From: Saprospiraceae bacterium
Lineage (GTDB): Bacteria; Bacteroidota; Bacteroidia; Chitinophagales; Saprospiraceae
NCBI GenBank assembly: GCA_020528935.1
Contig: JAJDFU010000216.1
Coordinates: 1 to 9,676 of the forward strand
Direction of reading: 5' to 3'
Length of the DNA: 9,676 bases
Below are positions 1 to 6,686 of the stretch, in pieces. The notes below the pieces were generated by a model. The model did not search any database, was not told where the DNA came from, and saw nothing but the letters and a program-made list of their open reading frames with translations. The first letter of the stretch is position 1. The number at the start of each line of letters is the position of its first letter. The position numbers and the translations under genes are program-made.

Positions 1-40
1 CGATTAGGCCGCATAACCCCAGGAAACAGAAGTACTCCAT
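1..40 (-). CDS. Possible 5' end of a truncated membrane-protein gene
   Basis: On the minus strand an ATG (38-40) opens a reading frame that stays open to the window edge and encodes about 13 residues, MEYFCFLGLCGLI, all hydrophobic or small after the acidic second residue. That would suit the first membrane segment of a membrane protein. The gene would be divergent from the plus-strand gene at 142. A purine-rich GAGAGAGAGAGCGAAAGC tract lies just upstream of the ATG and could assist initiation, but it is not a Shine-Dalgarno sequence. Only 13 codons are visible, so the family cannot be named and the call may be wrong. Confidence 0.3.
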   Translation of the reverse strand, partial: MEYFCFLGLCGLI

Positions 41-141
41 TGCTTTCGCTCTCTCTCTGCAATTAAGTGCGGACCAGTTCGCCTTTTGGCTAAGCCCTGG
101 TTTGGTATTGCGTTTACAAATTCACTTACAGCTTTAGCATT

Positions 142-501
142 ATGAACGGCGTTATGAATCCCTGGCAGTTGGCGCTATTAGCGTCAACTGCTTTATTTCT
201 GATCGTATGTTGTAAAAGCTGGGGCAGTGAAGGATGCAACGTTCAGGGCACATTGGTTGACGAGCAGGGGCGGCCCGTCGGCGAGGCCATTGTACGGATC
301 GAGACGAAAGCGCAGACCACTGCCGCCATGGGTGCCGTAACCGACCAGGACGGCCGCTTCCGGCTGAACCTTCCCGCGGGTTCGTACCGCTTTCTCATCC
401 GGGTGGGTTCCATGAATTACGAATATCCGCTCGAGTTGCAGGCCAAGCTGGACGACACCCTGTTCACCTGGGTCATCTCCTCTGCCAGCGGCGCCCATTA
501 A
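142..501 (+). CDS. Small exported protein with a carboxypeptidase-regulatory-like (CarboxypepD_reg) beta-sandwich domain
   Basis: The 119-residue product begins with a hydrophobic export segment (about residues 8-24). One beta-sandwich domain of the CarboxypepD_reg-like type follows from about residue 33. Its hallmarks are G-T-L-V-D-E-Q-G-R-P-V near 36-46, A-x-V-x-I near 49-53, T-D-Q-D-G-R-F near 67-73 and L-P-A-G-S-Y near 77-82. In Bacteroidota this domain is common at the N-terminus of TonB-dependent receptors, but here it stands alone. Cys23/Cys24 sit where a lipobox cysteine would be (LIVC), but Val at -1 is atypical, so lipoprotein status is uncertain. The start could be ATG 142 or ATG 154 (residue 5); neither has a Shine-Dalgarno sequence. 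The gene converges with yifB and overlaps it by 4 bp. The domain call is fairly secure; the cellular role is unknown. Confidence 0.8.
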   Translation: MNGVMNPWQLALLASTALFLIVCCKSWGSEGCNVQGTLVDEQGRPVGEAIVRIETKAQTTAAMGAVTDQDGRFRLNLPAGSYRFLIRVGSMNYEYPLELQAKLDDTLFTWVISSASGAH

Positions 502-2054
502 CCGGCCCAGCTCTCGCGGTCCAGGCTGCGAAAATGGATGGCCTCGGCCAGGTGTTCGATCCCGATATCTTCGCTGCCCCCCAGATCGGCTGCCGTGCGG
601 GCTACCTTGAGGATGCGGTCGTAGGCCCGGGCCGACAGTTGCAGCTTTTCCATGGCCTTTTTCACCAGGGTGATGCCGGCCGGACTGATGGGGCACAGCT
701 CGCGCACCATGCGGCTGGGCATCTGGGCGTTGGCGTACATGCCGGGGTAGGGCTCGAAGCGTTGCAGCTGCCGTTCCCGGGCCCGAACCACCCGCCCGGC
801 GATATCCTCGCTGGTTTCCCGTGCCGGCTCCAGGCTGGACAGCTCTTCGTAGGAGACCTGCTTGACTTCCACGTGCAGGTCGCTGCGATCCAGCAGGGGG
901 CCGGAGATCTTGTTGAGGTAGCGCTTCACCACCCCGGGTCCGCACATGCACTCTTTTTCGGGATGATTGTAATAGCCGCAGGGACAGGGATTCATGCTGG
1001 CCACCAGCATGAAGCTGGCCGGATAATCCACGGAGATCTTGGCCCTGGAGATGGTCACGCGCCGCTCTTCCATGGGCTGGCGAAGCACTTCCAGCACGGT
1101 GCGCTTGAATTCGGGCAGCTCGTCCAGGAAGAGCACGCCGTTGTGGGCCAGGGAGATCTCGCCCGGCATGGGATTGGAACCGCCGCCCACCAGGGCTACG
1201 TCGCTGATCGTGTGGTGGGGTGCCCGGAAGGGGCGGGCCGAAATGAGCGAGGCGTTGGACGGCAACAGGCCGGCCACCGAATGGATCTTGGTGGTCTCCA
1301 GCGCTTCGCGCAGGTTCAGGGGCGGCAGGATGCTGGGCAGGCGCCGGGCCAGCATGGTTTTGCCCGCCCCCGGCGGCCCGATGAGGATCACATTGTGCCC
1401 GCCGGCCGCAGCCAATTCCAGGGCCCGCTTGATGTTTTCCTGCCCCTTGACGTCGGAAAAGTCCACCTCGTACTGGTTGTGGCGGTGAAAGAACTCTTCG
1501 CGCGTATCCACCACGGTGGGGCTTGCGGTTTCGTCGCCCGGCGGCGGGTGGCCGCCGTCGGGCAGGTGCTGCCCGCGGAAGACGGGCAGCTCGTTGCCGA
1601 GGGCGGCGTCGCGGGCATTCTGCGCGGGCAGGCGTAACCCCTTGCATTTTTCCTGGCGGGCCTGAATGGCGATGGGCAGGGCCCCGCGTATGGGCCGGAG
1701 TTTGCCGTCCAGGGCAAGCTCGCCCATGATCAGGTATTCGGACAGCAGGCCGGGCTCTATTTGCTCCGAGGCGGCCAGGTAGGCCAGTGCGATGGGCAGG
1801 TCGTAAGCCGACCCCTCTTTGCGCAGGTCGGCCGGGGCCAGGTTGACCGTCGTTTTTTTGCGCATCATCCGAAAGCCAATGTTCTTCAGGGCAGCCTCGA
1901 TCCGCTGAAACCCTTCCTTGACGGCACTGTCGGGCAGGCCTACCAGGTGGTAGAAGTTCTTTTGGACGGTGACGTTGCCCCCCACGTGGACTTCCACGGT
2001 GATGGTGCGGGCATCCACGCCGTGCACGGCACTGGCAAAGGTCTTTACAAACAT
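498..2054 (-). CDS. yifB: YifB/ComM family Mg-chelatase-like AAA+ ATPase
   Basis: The 518-residue product is close to the family's usual 500-515. It has an N-terminal Lon-protease-like ChlI fold (about 1-160), a central Mg-chelatase AAA+ module (about 195-400) and a C-terminal Mg_chelatase_C helical domain (about 410-515). Walker A is GPPGAGKT at 226-233, Walker B is VLFLDE at 307-312, and a likely arginine finger lies at R390 in LLDRSDLH. The cysteine cluster CPC at 357-359 plus C369 and C371 is the metal-binding-like insert typical of YifB/ComM. In transformable bacteria ComM is a hexameric helicase that promotes branch migration during uptake of homologous DNA; a cytoplasmic recombination role is inferred here from the family. 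The linker at about 157-174 (rich in G, P and H) departs from what I expect for the family. The ATG at 2052-2054 gives the canonical N-terminus. It lies downstream of proS on the same strand with an 85-bp gap. Confidence 0.95.
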   Translation of the reverse strand: MFVKTFASAVHGVDARTITVEVHVGGNVTVQKNFYHLVGLPDSAVKEGFQRIEAALKNIGFRMMRKKTTVNLAPADLRKEGSAYDLPIALAYLAASEQIEPGLLSEYLIMGELALDGKLRPIRGALPIAIQARQEKCKGLRLPAQNARDAALGNELPVFRGQHLPDGGHPPPGDETASPTVVDTREEFFHRHNQYEVDFSDVKGQENIKRALELAAAGGHNVILIGPPGAGKTMLARRLPSILPPLNLREALETTKIHSVAGLLPSNASLISARPFRAPHHTISDVALVGGGSNPMPGEISLAHNGVLFLDELPEFKRTVLEVLRQPMEERRVTISRAKISVDYPASFMLVASMNPCPCGYYNHPEKECMCGPGVVKRYLNKISGPLLDRSDLHVEVKQVSYEELSSLEPARETSEDIAGRVVRARERQLQRFEPYPGMYANAQMPSRMVRELCPISPAGITLVKKAMEKLQLSARAYDRILKVARTAADLGGSEDIGIEHLAEAIHFRSLDRESWAG

Positions 2055-2071
2055 GATGATGCCGGCTTCTT

Positions 2072-2101
2072 TCCTAAGGTGTAATAACTGCTCCTAAGGT
2101 G
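2072..2101. repeat. Paired 10-bp direct repeats upstream of yifB (operator-like)
   Basis: TCCTAAGGTG occurs at 2072-2081 and again at 2092-2101, separated by exactly 10 bp, so the centres are 20 bp apart, close to two helical turns. Each copy holds the near-palindrome CCTAAGG. The pair lies about 18-47 bp upstream of the yifB start codon on the minus strand, where a promoter-proximal operator would be expected. The repeat is directly visible; the regulatory role is inference. Confidence 0.5.
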
Positions 2102-2134
2102 AACAAAGAAAGGCGACCATTTGCTCAGGCGGCC
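2101..2134 (-). terminator. Possible weak rho-independent terminator of proS
   Basis: Reading the minus strand just past the proS stop, GGCCGCC (2134-2128) can pair with GGTCGCC (2118-2112) with one C-C mismatch and one G-U pair, across a 9-nt loop. TTTCTTTGTT follows immediately. The imperfect stem makes this a weak terminator at best, so read-through into yifB is possible. Confidence 0.3.
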
Positions 2135-2139
2135 TTACC

Positions 2140-3606
2140 TCAGTAAGCCTTGGCGTACAATACCCGGCGGGCTGAAGGCTTGCCCGTAAGCATATCCACG
2201 CCCGCTTCGGCCTCTTCGTCCTGTGGAATGCAGCGAATGGTGGCCTTGGTTTCTTCTTTGATGCGCAACTCCGTTTCGTCGGTGCCGTCCCAGTGGGCGC
2301 TGATGAAGCCGGGAATATCCTGTTCGAGCACCGCTTTGAAGTCCTCATAGGAATCCACGCGGGTCGTGTGCGCCTCGCGAAAGGCCTGCGCCCGCTGGTA
2401 CAGCTTGGCCTGGATATCGGCCAACAGCTGCTTGACGAAGGGCCCTACGCCCTCCAGAGGCTGGAAGGTCTTTTCCTTGGTGTCGCGGCGGGCTACTTCT
2501 ACCTGACCTTTTTCCAGGTCGCGCTTTCCGATGCCCAGCCGTACGGGTATGCCGCGCATTTCGTGCTCGGCAAATTTAAAGCCCGGCCGCTTCTTGTCGT
2601 CGCGATCGTACTGAACGGAAACGCCCTCGGCTCGCAGCTCAGCCATGAGGCGGTCGGCCACCGCTCCGATCTCCGGCGAGGGCTTCGGAATAGGTACGAT
2701 CACCACCTGCGTGGGCGCCAGCCTGGGCGGGATGATCAGGCCGTCGTCGTCGGAATGGGTCATGATGAGGCCGCCCACCAGGCGGGTGCTCACCCCCCAG
2801 CTCGTGGCCCACACGAATTCCTCCTGGTTGTGCTCGTTGAGAAAGCGCACGTCGAAGGCCTTGGCAAAGTTTTGGCCCAGGAAATGAGAGGTGCCGGCCT
2901 GCAGGGCCTTTCCGTCCTGCATGAGGGCTTCAATGGTGTAGGTCTCCAGGGCCCCCGCAAAACGCTCCTGAGGGGTTTTGACCCCTTTGATAACGGGCAT
3001 GGCCATCCACTCCTCGGCAAAATCGGCGTAGATCTGCTGCATGCGCTCGGCTTCTTCGATGGCTTCTTCCCGGGTGGCATGGGCCGTGTGGCCTTCCTGC
3101 CAAAGGAATTCGGCCGTGCGCAGAAAAAGCCGCGTGCGCAACTCCCAGCGCACCACATTGGCCCATTGATTGATGAGCAAGGGCAGATCCCGGTAAGAGT
3201 TGATCCAGTCGCGATAGGTGTTCCAGATGATGGTCTCCGAGGTCGGCCGAACGATGAGCTCTTCTTCCAACTTGGCTTCGGGATCCACCACCACGCCGCC
3301 ATTGGGGTCGTTCATCAGGCGGTGATGGGTGATCACCGCACATTCCTTGGCAAAGCCTTCCACGTGTTCGGCTTCCCGGCTCAGGAAAGACTTGGGAATG
3401 AACAGGGGGAAATAGGCGTTTACGTGCCCGCTCTCCTTGAACATGGCGTCGAGCTGATCGCGCATCTTCTCCCAGATCGCAAAGCCGTGTGGTTTGATCA
3501 CCATGCAGCCGCGCACGGCCGAATTGTCTGCCAGGCCGGCTTTTTTGACGATGTCGATGTACCACTGGGAGTAGTCTTCCGAACGGGCCGTAATCTCTTT
3601 TGCCAT
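2140..3606 (-). CDS. proS: Prolyl-tRNA synthetase, archaeal/eukaryotic type without the INS editing domain
   Basis: The 488-residue class II synthetase charges tRNA-Pro with proline in the cytoplasm. Its length and architecture fit the short 'type 3' ProRS, which lacks the bacterial editing insertion: catalytic core about 20-290, anticodon-binding domain about 298-400 (VVIVPIPKP onward), then the family-specific C-terminal domain to the final Tyr. Motif 2 is visible at 153-177 (RWELRTRLFLRTAEFLWQEG and following TAHAT), and motif 3 at about 271-297 (GVSTRLVGGLIMTHSDDDG onward). The C-terminal domain of this type usually binds zinc through four Cys; here only C459 remains, so zinc binding is probably lost. 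The ATG at 3604-3606 gives the normal N-terminus MAKEITARSEDYSQWY. There is no Shine-Dalgarno sequence, and an AT-rich divergent spacer lies upstream. Confidence 0.97.
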   Translation of the reverse strand: MAKEITARSEDYSQWYIDIVKKAGLADNSAVRGCMVIKPHGFAIWEKMRDQLDAMFKESGHVNAYFPLFIPKSFLSREAEHVEGFAKECAVITHHRLMNDPNGGVVVDPEAKLEEELIVRPTSETIIWNTYRDWINSYRDLPLLINQWANVVRWELRTRLFLRTAEFLWQEGHTAHATREEAIEEAERMQQIYADFAEEWMAMPVIKGVKTPQERFAGALETYTIEALMQDGKALQAGTSHFLGQNFAKAFDVRFLNEHNQEEFVWATSWGVSTRLVGGLIMTHSDDDGLIIPPRLAPTQVVIVPIPKPSPEIGAVADRLMAELRAEGVSVQYDRDDKKRPGFKFAEHEMRGIPVRLGIGKRDLEKGQVEVARRDTKEKTFQPLEGVGPFVKQLLADIQAKLYQRAQAFREAHTTRVDSYEDFKAVLEQDIPGFISAHWDGTDETELRIKEETKATIRCIPQDEEAEAGVDMLTGKPSARRVLYAKAY

Positions 3607-3869
3607 GAATTAAGTGTTCATTAACAATTTATAAATCCTTGAAAAGGAGTTTTTTGGGTAAAAATCTTAACAGTTTGATGCGGGTGAAACTTTTTGGCTG
3701 CGGGCAACGTTAACACAATGAAAGCATTACTATCAAACCTTTAACAGGTCGCAGGTTGGGCTTTAATGCCCTTTTAACAGCCAGAGTAGGCACAAAAGTA
3801 GTAATTTCAATGTTGAGGAAATTGAAGGCTGATGACCAAAAAACGTTTACACACACAATGACCAGGTAC
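3607..3869. promoter_or_regulatory. AT-rich divergent spacer with five TTAACA words and a minus-strand -7 box
   Basis: This 263-bp stretch separates proS (minus) from the Ser/Arg-rich secreted protein (plus) and has no convincing gene. TTAACA occurs five times on the plus strand, at 3621, 3667, 3710, 3741 and 3774; three copies extend to TTAACAG. On the minus strand TACTTTTG (3800-3793) matches the Bacteroidota -7 consensus TAnnTTTG and could start proS transcription with a leader of about 180 nt, though I see no good -33 TTTG partner. I could not identify a clear plus-strand promoter. A small GGGC/GCCC hairpin followed by TTTT lies at 3759-3775. Function is inferred only. Confidence 0.45.
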
Positions 3870-5087
3870 ATGAAAAATATAACCAAGCTTTGGATGCTCG
3901 CCCTGCTGGCGCTCCCGTTGGCCGGCTTTGCGCAGTACGACGATCTTTATTACAATCCGGATCAAGACAGATCCTACGATCTGCCCGACGAACGGGCTTC
4001 GGAATCCAATAACAGGACCTCCGAGGATTGGAGAAGCCAGGATGAGGGCGAATGGGATTCCGGAATGATCGAGCGCGCTCCGGATTACGACAATGAGACC
4101 TACGAATTCGAAAGGCGCCACGATTATTTTTACACCTCTCGCATTCGGCGGTTTCACCGCCCGTTCTACGGTTTTGGCTTTTACGATCCCATTTACGTAG
4201 ATCGCTTCTATTACGATCCGTTCTTTGCAGCTAGCCCGTTTGCAGGACCGGCACTGACCAGCCTGATCTACGATCCGGTGGTATCCTTCAACTTTGGGAT
4301 CGGCTTTGGGTTTGGCAATCCGTTTTTCTCGCCTTTCGCGGGCTACAACCCCTGGGCCTGGGATCCGTGGTTCGGTCCGCGCTGGGGCTGGAATCGCTGG
4401 GGCTGGAACCGGCCCGGCTGGGGTTGGGGCAGTCCCTGGTTCGGCGGCAACAACGTATTCATCAACAACACCTTTATCGGTGCCGGCGGGTATTACTGTC
4501 CGCCTACATGGGGAGGGAACAATACTTATGTGACGAATGTATCCACAACCTATGCTCCGCGCACATTGAGCGGAGTAAGGCCTCCTTCTTCGTCCTCCAA
4601 TTCTACCCTGAATGCGCGCAATTCCACTACGCGTCCGAATGCGAATACGCGCTCTTCCGCCTCACAGAATACGAGAAGCCGATCCAGTGATGCTGCGCGC
4701 AGTTCCAGCCGTCAGTTGAACACTCGCGAATCGGCTCGGCCCAATACCAATAGCCGCAGTCGCTCCAATGTAGAGCGAAGCACGCGCTCGCGCGATCGGC
4801 GCAGCTACGATCGCAGCCGCTCGCGCTCCAACAACAACCGCAGCTATAACCAAAGCCGCTCGCGCTCCAACAATCGCAGCTACAATTCCCGTAGCAACAG
4901 CAGCCGTTCGCGCTCCTTCAGCAGCCCGAACCGGAGCAGCCGCTCGCGCTCCTTCAGCAGTCCGAACCGGAGCAGCCGCTCGCGCTCTTTCAGCAGCCCG
5001 AGCCGGAGTGGTAGCTCGCGCTCCTTCAGCAGCCCGAGCCGGAGTGGTGGCTCGCGCAGCAGTGGTCGCCGCGGCGGAGGCCGGTAG
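3870..5087 (+). CDS. Secreted, aromatic/glycine-rich protein with a long Ser/Arg-rich repeat tail; function unknown
   Basis: I choose the ATG at 3870 because it gives a standard signal peptide, MKNITKLWMLALLALPLAGFAQ, with probable cleavage at AGFA-Q. The frame is open back to 3756, but the extra N-terminal residues are not signal-like; ATG 3858 is also possible. The 405-residue product has an acidic Tyr/Asp-rich segment (about 22-90), an aromatic F/Y/W/G-rich middle (about 95-240, with repeated WGWNR and FGFGNPFF-like pieces), and a Ser/Arg/Asn-rich tail of about 170 residues. The tail ends in near-perfect 12-residue repeats (SSRSRSFSSPNR) and GRRGGGR. Such low-complexity exported proteins with basic tails are common lineage-specific products in Bacteroidota, probably periplasmic or surface-associated. 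I recognise no catalytic motif. It stands alone between its own terminator and the divergent spacer. Confidence 0.8.
   Translation: MKNITKLWMLALLALPLAGFAQYDDLYYNPDQDRSYDLPDERASESNNRTSEDWRSQDEGEWDSGMIERAPDYDNETYEFERRHDYFYTSRIRRFHRPFYGFGFYDPIYVDRFYYDPFFAASPFAGPALTSLIYDPVVSFNFGIGFGFGNPFFSPFAGYNPWAWDPWFGPRWGWNRWGWNRPGWGWGSPWFGGNNVFINNTFIGAGGYYCPPTWGGNNTYVTNVSTTYAPRTLSGVRPPSSSSNSTLNARNSTTRPNANTRSSASQNTRSRSSDAARSSSRQLNTRESARPNTNSRSRSNVERSTRSRDRRSYDRSRSRSNNNRSYNQSRSRSNNRSYNSRSNSSRSRSFSSPNRSSRSRSFSSPNRSSRSRSFSSPSRSGSSRSFSSPSRSGGSRSSGRRGGGR
4899..5042 (+). repeat. Four tandem 36-bp units encoding SSRSRSFSSPNR-like repeats
   Basis: Units run 4899-4934, 4935-4970, 4971-5006 and 5007-5042, each encoding 12 residues. 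Units 1 and 2 encode identical peptides and differ only at a few third positions; unit 3 changes Asn to Ser, and unit 4 changes SSRS to SGSS. Near-identity at the DNA level suggests recent expansion by slippage or unequal crossing-over. Because the period is a multiple of three, copy-number change would keep the frame. A looser Ser/Arg/Asn-rich region with related words precedes it from about 4735. Confidence 0.9.
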
Positions 5088-5108
5088 AAGACATCGCACA
5101 ATGCATTA

Positions 5109-5145
5109 AAAAGGGTGGGGTGAGGTTAACTCATCGCACCCTTTT
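5109..5145 (+). terminator. Strong rho-independent terminator after the Ser/Arg-rich gene
   Basis: AAAAGGGTG (5109-5117) pairs perfectly with CACCCTTTT (5137-5145). Inside it, after one G-G mismatch, GGTGAG (5119-5124) pairs with CTCATC (5130-5135) around a 5-nt loop. The stem is symmetrical, flanked by A-runs and T-runs, so it could act in both directions. It lies 22 bp past the stop codon at 5085-5087. Confidence 0.85.
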
Positions 5146-5152
5146 ATATTTG
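5145..5152 (+). promoter_or_regulatory. Bacteroidota -7 promoter box for the OmpP1/FadL gene
   Basis: TATATTTG matches TAnnTTTG exactly and lies 40 bp before the ATG at 5193, predicting a start of transcription near 5159 and a leader of about 34 nt. The expected -33 TTTG is weak; the region about 20 bp upstream lies within the terminator stem-loop (GTTAAC at 5125-5130). The box shares its first base with the last base of the preceding terminator stem. Confidence 0.6.
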
Positions 5153-5192
5153 TCCTGCGATCTATATTCCCTGACTCAAGCTACCGTTATCC

Positions 5193-6686
5193 ATGATCGA
5201 CAAACCTCTGTTTGCTTTGACCAGCCTGCCGCAGCGCCTCACCTGGCTTTTCCTGTTCTTGCTTGGCCTTTCGGGTTCGAGCCTTTGGGCGCAGAGTGCT
5301 GCCGATGCGCTTCGCTACGGCCAGATCCGGGTGCTGGGCACCGCCCGCCACATGGGCGCAGGCGGCGCCATGGGTGCCCTGGGTGCCGACTTTTCGGTGA
5401 TCGCAACCAATCCGGCCGGCATTGCGGCCTTTCGCCGCTCCGATTTTTCCCTCACCCCTGCCCTGCAATTTCGAACCACCGAAAGCCGGCTGACCAATGA
5501 TCCCGTGGGGCCGGTCAACCGGGATAATCAAACCGCCTTTGCGCTGGAAAGCGCGGGAGCCGTTTTTGTTATCAAACCGCGCAGTTACCGCTGGCCCAAC
5601 ATCAACATTGGCCTGGGCGTAGTGCGCCTGGCCGATTTCAACCAGCGCTTCTCTTTCGATGGCATCTCCGAGGGGTCCATCGTCGACCGCTTTCAGGACC
5701 AGGCCAATGGCGGCATTTTTTCGGATTTTGAATCCAACCTCGCCATCGATGCCGAAGCTCTTTTCCAACTGCAGGGTGATGACTTCTGGTATTCCGACTT
5801 TTTCGATGCGCCCAACGCTCTGGTGAGCAAAACCCAGGAAGTGAGGCGCAGCGGATCCATTAATGAGATCGAGTTCAACGTCGCCGCCAATTACGACGAA
5901 AAGCTCTTTTTCGGCGCCACCATCGGCCTGCCCATCCTGCAATTCGAGCAGCAGAAGATCTACCGGGAGTCCAACGACTTTGGCGAAGTGCCTAACTTCG
6001 AATTCCTGGAGTTCACGGAGGGGCTGGAAACCAGCGGGGTGGGAGTGAACCTCAAGCTGGGCCTCATCTACCGGGTGGTGCAGGCCGTCCGCCTCGGCTT
6101 TGCCTTCCACACCCCTACCCGCTACCGGTTGGAGGATCGCTTTCTCAACGATTTCATCTATGAATTTACGCTGGACGACGAGTTTATAAGCAATCTGGAG
6201 CTTTCACCGGAAGGCTTCTTTGAGTACACCCTGTCCACCCCCTGGCGCATCATCGGCAGCGCCGGCTTTCTCATCGGCAAATACGGCTTCCTGAGCGCCG
6301 AAGTGGAATACCTGGATTTCACCAATAGTCGATTCCGCTTCAATGGGTTCCCGCAAGATGAAGCTGCGGCCAATGAGACCGTAGACCTGGAACTGGACAA
6401 GGCACTGGCCCTGCGCTTCGGCGGAGAAGCCGCCCTGGGGCAGTTTCGCCTGCGCGGCGGCCTGGGGATCATCCCCACCGGCACAATCACCGACAGCCGC
6501 ACCAACCTGTCGTGGAGTGTCGGACTGGGTTTCCGCGCCAAGTCCTTTTTCCTGGATGCCGCTTACCGCCAGTTTGATGCCGAAAACGAGTACCGCCCCT
6601 ACCTGGTGAGCCGGAATACGGAGCAGGTGGTCAACAACCAGCTCAGCACGCGAAACGCAGCCCTGACGGTAGGATTCAAGTTTTGA
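5193..6686 (+). CDS. OmpP1/FadL/TodX-family outer-membrane beta-barrel protein
   Basis: The 497-residue product starts with a signal peptide (hydrophobic core about 16-30, probable cleavage near LWA-Q at 33-34). Next comes the signature of the Bacteroidota OmpP1/FadL branch: ALRYGQ near 39-44, GTARHMGAGGAMGALGADFS near 49-68, and TNPAGIAAFRRSDFS near 72-86. Alternating amphipathic strands follow, and the protein ends in ...TVGFKF, the terminal aromatic residue expected for insertion by the BAM machinery. FadL-type barrels import hydrophobic compounds such as long-chain fatty acids; the substrate here is unknown. Its proximity to proS agrees with an arrangement I recall from other Bacteroidota. 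The ATG at 5193 is the only start that gives the whole signal peptide. There is no Shine-Dalgarno sequence. The last 11 bp overlap the convergent dapA end. Confidence 0.92.
   Translation: MIDKPLFALTSLPQRLTWLFLFLLGLSGSSLWAQSAADALRYGQIRVLGTARHMGAGGAMGALGADFSVIATNPAGIAAFRRSDFSLTPALQFRTTESRLTNDPVGPVNRDNQTAFALESAGAVFVIKPRSYRWPNINIGLGVVRLADFNQRFSFDGISEGSIVDRFQDQANGGIFSDFESNLAIDAEALFQLQGDDFWYSDFFDAPNALVSKTQEVRRSGSINEIEFNVAANYDEKLFFGATIGLPILQFEQQKIYRESNDFGEVPNFEFLEFTEGLETSGVGVNLKLGLIYRVVQAVRLGFAFHTPTRYRLEDRFLNDFIYEFTLDDEFISNLELSPEGFFEYTLSTPWRIIGSAGFLIGKYGFLSAEVEYLDFTNSRFRFNGFPQDEAAANETVDLELDKALALRFGGEAALGQFRLRGGLGIIPTGTITDSRTNLSWSVGLGFRAKSFFLDAAYRQFDAENEYRPYLVSRNTEQVVNNQLSTRNAALTVGFKF

Noticed and set aside
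534..1637. A 367-codon plus-strand frame inside yifB
   Set aside because: It is antisense to a well-supported AAA+ gene and has the G/H/A/R-biased composition of a GC-rich shadow frame.
2293..3624. A 443-codon plus-strand frame inside proS
   Set aside because: It lies antisense to an unmistakable prolyl-tRNA synthetase and encodes no recognisable domain.
3718..3744. Short leader-like frame MKALLSNL* followed by a small hairpin and TTTT, as in attenuation
   Set aside because: The peptide has no run of a regulatory amino acid, the stem is only 4 bp, and more than 100 bp separate it from the next start codon.
3756..3869. The longer start (ATG 3756) of the Ser/Arg-rich protein
   Set aside because: It adds 38 residues before a complete signal peptide and crosses spacer DNA that holds a minus-strand -7 box and a TTAACA word.
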